A DNA stretch of 64,000 nucleotides, taken from assembly GCA_034769895.1 (NCBI GenBank), contig CM068373.1, positions 435,717,080 through 435,781,079 on the forward strand, written 5' to 3'. Within the stretch, counting starts at the first letter, position 1. The number at the start of each line of letters is the position of its first letter. Below the pieces are notes generated by a model that made no database searches, was not told the origin of the DNA, and was given only the letters and a program-made list of their open reading frames with translations. Position numbers and translations under genes: made by a program. This stretch comes from Magicicada septendecula. Lineage: Eukaryota; Arthropoda; Insecta; Hemiptera; Cicadidae. This document shows positions 10,835 to 20,339 of the stretch, piece after piece.

Positions 10835-10874
10835 CAATGAGATTTTTTATGCTTCGGCATAAAATATCTCATTG
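10835..10874 (+). promoter_or_regulatory. UUCG-loop hairpin beside the polypurine tract of element A
   Basis: CAATGAGATTTTTTATG (10835-10851) pairs with CATAAAATATCTCATTG (10858-10874) at 16 of 17 positions around the loop CTTCGG, which can form the very stable cUUCGg tetraloop. The hairpin ends directly at the purine tract GAGGGGGTAT that primes plus-strand synthesis. Element B has the same hairpin at 35392-35431 with a different but still paired upper stem. Confidence 0.75.
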
Positions 10875-10883
10875 AGGGGGTAT

Positions 10884-12083
10884 TGTAACGGGCCTATTTT
10901 GGGGTAATAAAGCAGTTTGTATTTTTTTTTATAAAACAAATAACATTTTACAATGACTGGGACAAAACATATAAACGAAAGGTAAATTCCGTGGTTGAAA
11001 TGATCGTGACAGTGGCAGCACTGCTAGTAACATTATACGTGACCATTATTCAGCAATATTTTATAAAATATCGAGTGAAACAACCGACAAACTGTGCCAA
11101 GGGCAGCTTCAATGACACACAGAAGCTGTCAACAAGTTATGTAACGAACAACAGACCATCTTACGTCAGCGCGTTACATAACGAAGAATGTGGGTGTGTC
11201 AACTCCAGCAGCGTTGTGACACACACAGAACAAACCAGTCGGCTATGAACATCCAATAGATACGGACGCAATCTGTCTGCGCGTCCGCCGGCTCGGCGTA
11301 ATTTTCGCGCCCGCACATAAATAAAATGTGAATTTTTATATTTTATAATCTAAACAGTGTTTTATCAGCAAGGTAAATACAGTGACAAATTTAAACGAAA
11401 TAACAGTTTGGCTATAAAGTAAAAGGTGAAAACGAGGAGACAGTAAGGTAGTGCGCGTCCACGATGAAACATCTCATGAGGGTATCTTCAAACGTGATGA
11501 AAGGAAAGTAACTTAAACTAAATTCAATAAAATCTTGCAATTTTAACATAATATGAGCTCCAAGGGGAATAAATTATGTACTGGGTGAGCATGTGTGAGT
11601 GTATGGGCGAGTGGAAATTACGTAATTCAACAGCACTGGTTAGCGTTAAGAAAAATTTAGAATAATGTTTTTTTTTCAAAGTCTGTTTTCATCGAGTTTC
11701 AATGTATTTTCAATTTTGGTAACTTTATAAAGAAGGGAAAATTTTAAATAAATTAATGTTCACAGCTTAGATGTATAGAAGAGGGAGAGAAAATATTGTT
11801 CGTAATAATTACCAACTAAGTCAATTTGATGGCTTTAGTTGACTATGCAGATTTGAAATAAGGTGTTCAGTAAAACAAATTCATTTAAAAATTTGAAGTA
11901 CTTATTTAAATAACTCATGCTGTTCTCCTGTTCGCTTATAAGAACCCGGGTGTGTAAAAATTTTATATGTATAGTTGGCAATAACCAGATGACGCCTGAC
12001 AAAGTTAGACAGTAAAAAGTAAATATAAAATCAATCATGTTTATTTATTTATTTTATTAATATCAATTTATTAAAACGTATCA
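10884..12083 (+). repeat. 3' LTR of element A
   Basis: A 1200-bp LTR matching 4658-5850 with about ten differences. It is followed by the TGCT target duplication at 12084-12087. It also carries the 85-codon frame, at 10991-11248. Confidence 0.92.
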
Positions 12084-12159
12084 TGCTTATTATACAGTTG
12101 TTACATTTCTGAACAAAAAATAGGGCATTTTTGATTAAGAAAGTTGTGTTAGTGGTTAT

Positions 12160-12303
12160 AATTACTATTGTTGGTCCATTGTTAAGCAGCAGGGAAATGG
12201 GCAGTAGTCGGTACAACTAATTGGAGGAATGAAGCGCGTAGACAATGCACAAGTTATACACTTCACAAAAACAGTGGGAGCTCAGTATATTATCTGAAAT
12301 GAA
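12160..12303 (+). repeat. Short inverted repeat arm, Gypsy gag/pol scrap (plus copy)
   Basis: This copy resembles the reverse complement of 13597-13742. Both carry the gag-end/protease-start region of a Gypsy relative of element D (TTAAGCAGCAGGGAAA, then ACTAATTGGAG.AATGAAGC). The two copies face each other across a PLE remnant. They are ancient and have no usable frame. Confidence 0.6.
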
Positions 12304-12680
12304 GACAGATAAACCTGTTTGAAATGATTTGCTGTAAAATCCTTACATGTAGTGTCACTTCTCCTGTGTGTATAGTTTGCTCACTCACCAAAATGAGCCA
12401 TCACTTGACTAAAAATCATAATGGCTGCCACACAGTCGTCAACTCTATGTGGGTCACTCTTTATATACAAAACAATCATAAAACCTGTTTAGATATGTGA
12501 GAGACAACTATGGGACATGCGACAACACTAATATGCTTCCTGAGCTGCAGATCCTGCTCACTACTTTGAACAAAGTACTTTTATTACTGAATGAACTTTT
12601 ATATTACATCATTTTTGATTAGCAGAAAATCCTGATTACCATATTTTTTCAAACAGAATTAACAGTGTTGCGTGGAAAAA
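12304..12680. other. Unassigned 377-bp stretch
   Basis: I see nothing recognisable here beyond simple AT-rich sequence between the gag scrap and the 3' end of the PLE remnant. Confidence 0.4.
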
Positions 12681-12733
12681 TTATTCCGATTAGAGCTTTC
12701 AAGCTTCACAGCTCATCGTCAGATCAGAAATAA
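12681..12733 (-). ncRNA. Hammerhead-like hairpin at the 3' end of a PLE remnant
   Basis: On the minus strand the order is: outer strand TTATTTC, inner GAT, core CTGACGA, stem AGCT, loop GTGA, stem AGCT, GAAA, then inner ATC and outer GGAATAA. The outer strands pair over 7 bp, the inner GAT/ATC over 3 bp and AGCT/AGCT over 4 bp. CTGANGA...GAAA is the conserved core of hammerhead ribozymes, which are known to occur in Penelope-like elements. The fit is not perfect: there is no clear stem III, and a spare base sits between the two paired blocks. It follows the GIY-YIG region of the PLE, as expected for a 3' UTR. A second copy with compensating changes lies at 18661-18710. Confidence 0.45.
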
Positions 12734-13600
12734 CAATAATAGGACTAGAATACTTTTTTATACCCACTTGCCCTACCACTAGCAAACAGATTTTCATAAA
12801 CAAGCTATAAGTTAAGTGTCCTTTCTGGCTATTATTAACTAGCGAGTTCAGTCAACCACGTTGGTACTTTTACATTTCTTTCTAGTACATTCTGTGTTTT
12901 GTGTGTTTTTTGTGTACATTCTTTTTAATACCTAACGTTTTAAATCCTTTCTCATTTAGTTTTATTATTCATTAAATTTTCTAACCCTTTCTCTCTTTCT
13001 TTCAATATTTCTAAGTCCTCTGTAAGCCTTCTTTTAACTGTGATACTCACTACTATCAAAATTTCATAGGCTTATAAAGGATTAACAAACTTATGGTTCT
13101 CTTCTGTGAAATGTATTGTATATAACGCATTTGTTGTTCTGTTACCTTCTCCATGTTTGTGGTTAGATAACCTGCATTCAAATTTCCATCCTGTCTCACC
13201 TAGGTACACTTTGTTGCATTATTAACATTTTAATTTCTAAACTCCGCTTCTCTGTAAGATTGGGATTTTTTCTATGTTTATTTCTTATCTTATCAAATAC
13301 TGATTCACGTTTTTTAATTGCTATATCTACTCATATTTTTTAAAACACTGTATACTTTTTCTGGTATGTGATCCTACGTATGTCAGTGACCGTGCATAAT
13401 TCTTTTGTTTTGGTTCATTTTTAGCTTTTTGCATGTTAATACTTTCCATAACTTTATCCACTATGTTAGTATTATGGTTATTGTTCTTTACAATTCCCTT
13501 TATCTTTTTTATTCCCCTATCTTTTGTTTCTGTCTCTTTTAAACACCTGTAAGTTCTATAACAAAATGAATTGATTGCCGCCATTTTATTTGTCGTACTC
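12734..13600 (-). pseudogene. Penelope-like element, C-terminal part with GIY-YIG region
   Basis: Read on the minus strand from 13600 downwards this gives: a thumb-like piece KMAAINSFCYRTYRCLKETE, then a linker YVGSHTRKSIQCFKKYE, then a GIY-YIG nuclease-like string YLGETGWKFECRLSNHKHGE and a matching His-rich tail, ending in KRRLTEDLEILKEREKGLE. These are the expected parts downstream of the PLE reverse transcriptase, in the right order, and the hammerhead-like hairpin lies at the 3' end. The RT palm is missing and there are several stops and shifts. The 5' side is fused to a Gypsy gag scrap at about 13600. It is a dead remnant, older than elements A, C and D. Confidence 0.7.
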
Positions 13601-14036
13601 CATTTCAGATAATATCCTGATTTTCCACTATTTTTGTAAAGTGTATAACTAATGTATTGTCTAGGTGCTTCATTGCTCCAATTAGTTGTACTGACTACTG
13701 CCAATTTCCCTGCTGCTTAACAATGGTCCGACAATCTCTTTGTAGATGCGCAAGTTCCCCATATCTAAAAAAACTTCGGTCTTTCATACTTTCTACCTTC
13801 ATAATCATTTGTGTCATCACAATCTGTTAGTATGCGCATTCGCCCACAGACACTGACTTGGCGGACTCAAATTGTTCAGCATAGACAAGCGCATCCACTC
13901 TATTCTGGTGTATTGCCATTGTAACAGTTGTTGTAGTTCACTATTTCTGACACAATCAGTAAATATCTGTATCACCGATGTCATTCAAAAATTCTCTGGT
14001 GCTCTATGATAAGCCAGTCTAACTAGCAAGTCAGTA

Positions 14037-15738
14037 CAGTAAACCCTCGATTTAACGGACCTCGGTTTAACGGACTTCGGATTTAATGGACAGAATTTGA
14101 CAGACAAAACAATCCCCCAAAAACAAAATTGAAACATCAAAGCTTGATAATGTTATTAGGTTTTTGAAACGTATAATGTGCATAAACTGCAGACTCTCCT
14201 GTTCTGGCGATATTGCTTGCCTATCGCAGCATACTTTTGTTTCTTTTCTTCTTGTTTCTTGTTTTGAAACACGCAGATTTTCTCATCTTCAATTGTATTT
14301 GATGAGAACGCATCAAGAATTCATTTAATTCTTCACGATTCCTGTCTTTGCGTTGTCGTTGACGCAGGCATCGCACATGTTCAGTGGAAGACATCACGAC
14401 GACTAACACTGAACAATATACACTGATCAATATAATATCTTATTTTACTGTGAAATATTCATCCATCGGCTAATACAGCAAGCATTACACTGGCACGTAA
14501 TTTTTTATTTCCCGTAATCTTTATTGTTACAGATTTGGTTCCCTTTTGGTCCACCGTAAATATACGTAAATAAAAAATACGGGCGTTTCATCGGCATTTC
14601 CCATGTGTTCAAGTGAATAATTATGCTTCTTGCATAAATGAATGACAAATCGCTGATACTGTAGGAGTTTTTCGTCGTAGTCACTCGGTAGTTTTAGCGC
14701 GAGTGATGTACGTCATTTAAGCGCAAATCCATTTCGCCGCATCATTCGTCTTATACACCCGAAGCTGGCTTTGAAACCGGAGACTTTTAATTCTTCTGCG
14801 ATTTCTAAAGCTTTTAATTTTAAAACATGTGTAGTGACAGGGAGTCCTTGCCTTCTTAAAAGCCGTACGTATTCACAGACGCTGGACTCTACTGCTACAA
14901 AACGCCCAACTTGAGGTCCCGCGAATGCTCGTCATGCAGTATTTGCATTTAAAAGTCGTTCCTTCTGTTTTCTCCATCGTCGAATACAGGATTCATCAAT
15001 ATCGAATTTCCTTGCAGCTTCGCGATTGCATGTTTTTTCTACATTTTCTGTCACAATTAATTTATAATTCGCATTGTACGGGTTACGTTTAATTTGATTT
15101 TACTGCGTGCCTTTAGTCTCCACAATATCACTCATACCGCAAACGCACTACAAAAACACCGAATGAAAACAAAGTACAGATAAGCGATGTTGTCGCTGTT
15201 ACAATAGAAAACCACACTGGCAGTTTACCGGTTATTTAGAAACAAGTTACTCACACCCCCTCTACTCATCCTTTGTCTTGCTGCCTACAGAAGGGTGCGA
15301 GCACGCGCGCATGCGCATGCATTTACACTTTATCTTCCTATTCTTTCTTCAGTTTGCTGTTAAAACATTCGGTTGTAGTCATAAATCATAATGCCAGAGT
15401 TAACTACAGCCGGGCAAACTGCTGTTGCTTAGGCAGTAAACAACTCATAGATACCAAAAGCGTTCGTCCTGCCAGAAGTCAGGTATAACTTCGAATTTTG
15501 TTAGCGCGCGAATGCAAGCCGCAGGCCAAATTAGCGACCATGTTTTTAGGAGAAAAAGTGCGACTTGTATTCGGAACAATACGGTATTTGCATGATATTA
15601 ATAGTATTAAAATTTCAAGTGTTATAGGCCTATTTGATTTAAATATATCCTCAAAAAACAAAATTTGCGATTTAACGGACTTTCGATTTTACGGACACCC
15701 CTCAGCCCCAATTAGTCCGTTAAATCGAGGGTTTACTG
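14037..15738 (-). mobile_element. pogo/Tigger DNA transposon inserted in the gag fossil
   Basis: The terminal inverted repeats start CAGTAAACCCTCGATTTAAC and end with the complement, flanked by the TA target duplication (14035-14036, 15739-15740) typical of the Tc1/mariner-pogo superfamily. The ends carry several subterminal copies of TTTAACGGAC or close variants. The length is 1702 bp, shorter than the two other Tiggers in the window, so part of the transposase gene has probably been lost. The gag fossil resumes directly on both sides. Confidence 0.92.
14560..15080 (-). pseudogene. Degenerate pogo/Tigger transposase
   Basis: On the minus strand, a helix-turn-helix piece near 14950-15060 reads NREAARKFDIDESCIRRWRK, a CENP-B/pogo-type DNA-binding motif. 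Downstream comes YDEKLLQYQRFVIHLCKKHN, then the first catalytic block DETPVFF (about 14578-14600) followed by TVDQKGTKSVTIKITG. The second and third catalytic Asp blocks are not found. The remaining 300 bp to the left include unrelated-looking sequence. The gene is internally deleted and broken, so the element could only move with a transposase made elsewhere. Confidence 0.75.
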
Positions 15739-16449
15739 TACTTGCTTCAAACTGTTCTGAATAAGAGTTCTGGCTGTCAGGTGACACTTTCTGTAGTAGC
15801 TCTAAGGCAGATACTTGAAGCAAGAATAAGTGAAACCAATAATATGTGCTTGTGACTTCAATGTTGGGCCCTTGATATGAATAGGTATGACTGCAGTCAA
15901 AGTAACTCTCTCTGTTACCTTATTTTCTGTATTTTTTTGGACTATACCTTTTTTGGTACAATCTGTTCCAACACAGATTGCAATTTGATTTGAAACATAA
16001 GGTTGTTCATTGACTGTTCAACTTCTGTTTACATCTGTTATTTTACATTTGGAGTCCACTTCTCTATACAGATAATCTTACCTCTTGCCCACTGAGATCA
16101 CCATGTAATTCACCCACACCTCCACATAGTAGAACCCAACTCTGCAGCAGTATGCTGTTGCAAATGCCTTTGTTCATATATCAGTGCTTTTATGTGTTCT
16201 ATTTCTTGTTTACGTTCTTCTTTTTGTCATTATATCTAAGCAGGGATGCTTTTTATGATTCCTCTGCTAGTCATTGCTTTTCATCCTGTCATTTCTCTCT
16301 TTTTTCTGCCTCATAGTGTCATAATTTCTCTGCTTCTTCTGCCTCCTGTCATTATTGTTCCATTTGCAATACCAAATGCACTAGTAAATTTGGAAACAAT
16401 TCTTGGTACTGTTGCCCTAATAAGTGATTATGATAAAAAGTTTTTATTA

Positions 16450-16485
16450 ATCACATACACACACACACACGCGCGCACACATACA
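16450..16485. repeat. Short (CA)n/(CG)n microsatellite
   Basis: A run of CA units interrupted by CGCGCG. It is short and impure. Confidence 0.8.
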
Positions 16486-17030
16486 CGACACAAATTAACT
16501 AACATAGCATGCACATTAACTTCAGATATTGGTAATTCAATAGGCAGTATCGTTTTAAAAATCTCCGTTTTATAGAGTATAATTTTAGAGGCCATAGAAG
16601 CGATGATAAAAACAACTAGATGAGCACGACAAACAACTACAAGAGCGTGACTGAAAACAAGGAATTCATAAGAAAACAAATGGAGGGTTGTGGTTGTGGT
16701 TGTGTGGAGTTGTGGAACATTAACAATTGAAAATAAAATTCTTGTAGACACATTTCAAACATAAATGAACTTGAGTCAAATGAAACTGGACAAAAATTAT
16801 ATAACATATGAACAAAAGTTAAAGGAACATGAAAATAAACTCACAGAAATAGACAAGACTCCATGAACATGAACACAAACACACACAGTTACAAAAAGAA
16901 ATTGACAATTTGGGGTTGGGTGGTACTATACAGTGAAATCAAATCACATATGTATACCATAACATACTGGACATTACTACAATAATAAAACAAGGCAGAA
17001 TAAAGAAACAGGTCAGGTACAAAGAAAGAC
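16486..17030. other. Unassigned stretch
   Basis: No coding region or named repeat is recognised. The sequence is rich in A and in short AACA-type repeats. Confidence 0.4.
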
Positions 17031-17039
17031 AGGAAAAAA

Positions 17040-17215
17040 TATTCATTGGAGGACCAGGGGAAAAAGAGCAAGAGGGAGGCCAAGAAGAAGATGGGTAGAT
17101 GCTGTAGATGATGATTTAAGATGACTGGGGGGTCAGAAGGTGCGAAGAGTGACACAGGATAGAGAAGAGTGTAGACACGCCATTCTGGAGGCCAGAGTTC
17201 TTCTTGAGCTGTAGC
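17040..17215 (+). pseudogene. 3' end of a LINE ORF2 (jockey/R1-type)
   Basis: The plus strand encodes RGKRARGRPRRRWVDAVDDD, then after a stop and a small shift RVTQDREECRHAILEARVLL, ending EL and a stop at 17213-17215. The KR..GRPR.RW.D.V..DL string followed by QDR..WR....A..L is the hallmark C-terminus of many insect LINE ORF2 proteins. Only this tail is present, which fits the usual 5' truncation of LINE copies. No poly(A) tail or target duplication is obvious. Confidence 0.7.
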
Positions 17216-17231
17216 GCCATGGAGTAAGTAA

Positions 17232-17690
17232 CTTTACCATAACATAGAAGAATGGCCTCAACATCTAAAGTTCTATGGGGATGAAAATGATAACCCAGCA
17301 GAGTTCGTGAGGCAATGTGAAAGGTTGATAGACACTATTGTAAATCAGTTTACTGACCAGGACAAAATAAACTTAATTACAAAATATTATTAAGTGTCAG
17401 TGTCACCATGGTATACAATTATCTGAGACCAGGTCACAGCATATAAGGACTTCTCCAAGCTTTTGAGACCCGATACTAGACTCTGCATGTCCAACTCAAG
17501 TACGTAATCACTTTGAGTTCAGTGAGTATGTATATGGGCGACAAGTGGAAGAACAATATGTATGTAATACAACAGGTAGGAAAGTGAAACATCAGCATCC
17601 ACAACTTAATGAAAGTGAACTTACGCACAAATTGGCCTATCTTGTCAATCAGAACATCAGCGTTGTGGGGGTTGGAAGAGGTATAAGCTG
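17232..17690 (+). pseudogene. Gag scrap of an LTR retrotransposon
   Basis: The plus strand gives strings such as WPQHLKFYGDENDNPAEFV and RQCERLIDTIVNQFTDQDKI, which resemble the capsid-like middle of Ty3/Gypsy gag (F.G....P..F...). It is a different lineage from element D, old, with several breaks and no LTR or pol nearby. Confidence 0.5.
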
Positions 17691-17699
17691 ATTGGAAGA

Positions 17700-18638
17700 T
17701 CCGGTATTATTGTCTCAGTGGGAAGACGTCATGAACAAGGATCAAAGTCCAGGTCCCAGTAGGATAATGAAGCAAATAATCCACCTAAATATACACAAAA
17801 GATACTGAACATAAACCAAGGTGGGAGAATAAAAAAATTAACAAGTCAGGAAAACCTTCTGTATCCAAAATGGAGGGAAATAGTGTAACTCATGTGATGT
17901 TTGGTTAGCTTCATTGTGTCATTTACGTTTATACTAGGCTACAGAGTTTTGTAGTTTTCTATTAGAAATAATACTTCGTTTAATAGTTTTTTATTAGAAA
18001 TAATACTTCTTTTGAATATGAATTATTTTGTATTGTGAATTATTATGGAATATTTATCCGAAAAAAAAATTTTAGAATATGCAGAGAGAAAGTGACAGCA
18101 GTGAGGAATACACGGATTCTGATCCTGACTTTGTAGTCAGTGTATCTTATAGTTTACATTGTTAATTATAGAACGTATAATGAAAATAAGTATGTAATTT
18201 ATTATAGGATAACATTAAAATTAAAATTTTTATACATATCTAAAAACAAGCAGTATTACGAAAAAGTGGTCCATTTCACAATGTGGAACTGTTCCTAAGG
18301 TGATCGCACTCAAAGTGTTAAGTACAGTGGAATGGTGTGTAAGGATGTGTACCCATGTTTGTAGTATGCTCGTGTGAGGGTACAAAATTATTTTATTGAA
18401 TATATATAAAAAGCATGTTAATGTAAATAACTTTTGTGATATGGAAATTTTTGAGATGGGACTTATATCAGAATGTTCGAAATAAAAATGTTCAGCCTAA
18501 TTAATGACGGTAATTATTTTAAAAATCAGTAAGTAAATTTGTTTTTTAAGTAAAAAGGGTTTATGGCCATAAATTCGATCGTAAAAATATACAGGGTTTT
18601 TAAAACAAGAATTGTTCTTTTCAGAAGCCTTCTTTGAC
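17700..18638. other. Unassigned stretch
   Basis: No confident feature is present. A block TTTTYTATTAGAAATAATACTTC occurs twice near 17955-18010. A short frame from the ATG at 18080 reads MQRESDSSEEYTDSDPDF, an acidic start like those of some transposases, but it closes after about 28 codons and is not supported further. Confidence 0.4.
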
Positions 18639-18793
18639 AAGAATTAATTATCTATTTCTTTTGTTTAAGACCTGATGATGTCAGTGATGACGAAAAGCTT
18701 AGTCGAACAATAAAAATTATAGCAGTTAGCAAATTTATAAAAGAAATAGTAAGGATGGCTGCTAATTTAAACAATACGAAGAATTAATTATCT
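18639..18793 (+). mobile_element. 125-bp retroposed unit with 15-bp target duplications
   Basis: The perfect direct repeat AAGAATTAATTATCT occurs at 18639-18653 and 18779-18793. It brackets 125 bp (18654-18778) that hold the hammerhead-like fold and an AT-rich tail. Long, exact target duplications point to target-primed reverse transcription. The best guess is a strongly truncated PLE 3' end or a tiny non-autonomous unit that uses PLE proteins. Confidence 0.6.
18661..18710 (+). ncRNA. Hammerhead-like hairpin, second copy
   Basis: The order is outer TTGTTT (18661-18666), inner GAC (18669-18671), core CTGATGA (18672-18678), stem GTCA, loop GTGA, stem TGAC (to 18691), GAAA (18692-18695), then inner GTC (18702-18704) and outer GAACAA (18705-18710). 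All three helices pair. The core matches CUGANGA...GAAA, and GUC fits a hammerhead cleavage triplet. Compared with 12681-12733 the core and the GTGA loop are kept, while each helix has different bases that still pair. Stem III of a classic hammerhead is not evident, so activity is uncertain. Confidence 0.5.
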
Positions 18794-19547
18794 GTAGGAA
18801 ATCATGAGTAGGGGTTATCTAAGAACCAATCTGATTATGCAGATTCAGTTGAAAATTACTTTTAACAGATAGATCAATCTCTCTTTGGAATCGATAATAT
18901 GTAATTGCCACTTGGTACCTCCGAATCACCCCCACACACAAGTTAGAAAAATGCTAGAGTTGCTGCGGGAAATATAATAGTGCTATTCTGTGAAAGTGTA
19001 AGATATCTGATTAGGTATATAGATGCTTTAAGCTGACTGGAAAAAGGGTGTTTTTCGCATAACACACCCTTATTTTAGTAATCAGTATTAGTTTGCCGTG
19101 AAAGTATGTAACCATGCCCATGAGAAATAACTACATGCCTGAAAGCGACCCTGCGGCTGGACAGAGTATATACAATCCAGGATCATCCAGGAACAACCCA
19201 TCATATGAAGCATCTGAAGTATACATAAAAGGGAAGCAAACTTATATTATTTATGAACAATTAAAAAAATAATTTAAAAGAATGATTATCACATCAGTAA
19301 AGACTTTATGGTAAATAAGACAAAAGAATGTTAAATATTACTTTACTTCATTGTATAGAAAGGGAATCTTTTATTTTGTATTACAAAGATCAACACAGAG
19401 AGATTTATTTTTTTATAAACTATTAAAATATCAGGAGATTGTCAAAAATAATAGCATCATTAATAAATCCACTTCAAACGTAGGCCTATCTCGGACTAGT
19501 TATTCTATGTGACACCTGTACATCACAATATGTATACATATTGTTAC
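18794..19547. other. Unassigned stretch before element D
   Basis: No coding region is seen. The one structure is an 8-bp hairpin, AAGGGTGT/ACACCCTT, at 19044-19071. Confidence 0.4.
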
Positions 19548-19551
19548 GACG

Positions 19552-20124
19552 GTCTACTCGATCGTCGTAGGTACAGTGGAAACAAAATAAGTACAAGACA
19601 CCAATTAAGTCACTAATCACACCTTTAATTGTTACAGTAAAAATAGTTCGTAATTAACAACGCAGTCTCTACAGCAAATCAAATGAAAATTGTACACACG
19701 TAATAAAATGTCCACAAATATTAAAACTCAATTGTATTACAATTATACCGTCTGATTATAAAACGCAACACTTCAATAATAACTACTTGAATGTACACAG
19801 TAATAACTCGAACTGCTCTGGAAATATATCACACTAATACTCTCGAACCGCACTAACCAATATCTCGCATGGAACTGAAAACTAAGGCCGCTACCCGATG
19901 TATTTATAGTTACGCTCACACACCAGAAGCTTCCAAACTGCGTCTTATCTCTCGTGAACTACGTAATTACTACGGCCTTGACACAGTCCGAGCGCTGGAG
20001 CGAAGCCCGGCACAGTCTAGAAGATTCTCGTAAATGCGTCTAGTAGCACGTACACCACACGCTTACATCGAGATCTTTCTGGCACATTATATAAACGCGT
20101 AGATTGTTCTGTGCTGTCGTAGCA
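19552..20124 (-). repeat. 3' LTR of element D
   Basis: 573 bp, matching 25066-25651 with about a dozen differences. A purine tract (AAGGAGCGGACAG on the minus strand) lies immediately inside it. Confidence 0.93.
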
Positions 20125-20339
20125 CTGTCCGCTCCTTAAGCCTGTTCATCCCGAACTGGCAAAGCGTCTCTAAATTTGTACTTAGCCAGGCGATTTAGGT
20201 GAACGACCTTGAACTTTCGCTGTCCTTCCTGTTGAATCCGATAAACAACATCGTTAATCCTTTTTTTTACAGTGTAGGGTCCTTCCCAGTTAGACTGAAG
20301 CTTAGGTGAGCGACCACGACGGCACTTTGGATTGAATAA

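Larger units (their letters stand above)
4658..12083 (+). mobile_element. LTR element A, non-autonomous, Ty3/Gypsy-like ends
   Basis: The element is complete at both ends. Two LTRs of about 1.2 kb (4658-5850 and 10884-12083) begin TGTAACGGG and end GTATCA. A 4-bp target duplication TGCT lies at 4654-4657 and 12084-12087. A tRNA-Lys-type primer site follows the 5' LTR, and a purine tract ending GAGGGGGTAT precedes the 3' LTR. The 5-kb interior has one long open frame of unknown family and no recognisable protease, RT, RNase H or integrase, so the element is non-autonomous. The LTRs differ by roughly ten substitutions and small indels, so insertion was fairly recent. It is a relative of element B, which shares the open frame, a 3' hairpin and the terminal LTR bases. 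Confidence 0.9.
13597..16360 (-). mobile_element. Old Ty3/Gypsy gag fossil related to element D
   Basis: The minus strand matches the gag of element D (23735-24985) along almost its whole length, plus the protease start near 13600-13720. The order is the same, running from the N-terminal coiled-coil region near 16350 to the gag end near 13740. The family is the same Ty3/Gypsy lineage, but the copy is far more diverged and has many breaks. It has no LTRs here. It is split by a pogo/Tigger transposon at 14037-15738, which inserted later. Confidence 0.75.

Noticed and set aside
18080-18163. Short acidic frame MQRESDSSEEYTDSDPDF as a transposase start
   Set aside because: It closes after about 28 codons and no transposase body or terminal repeats were found around it.
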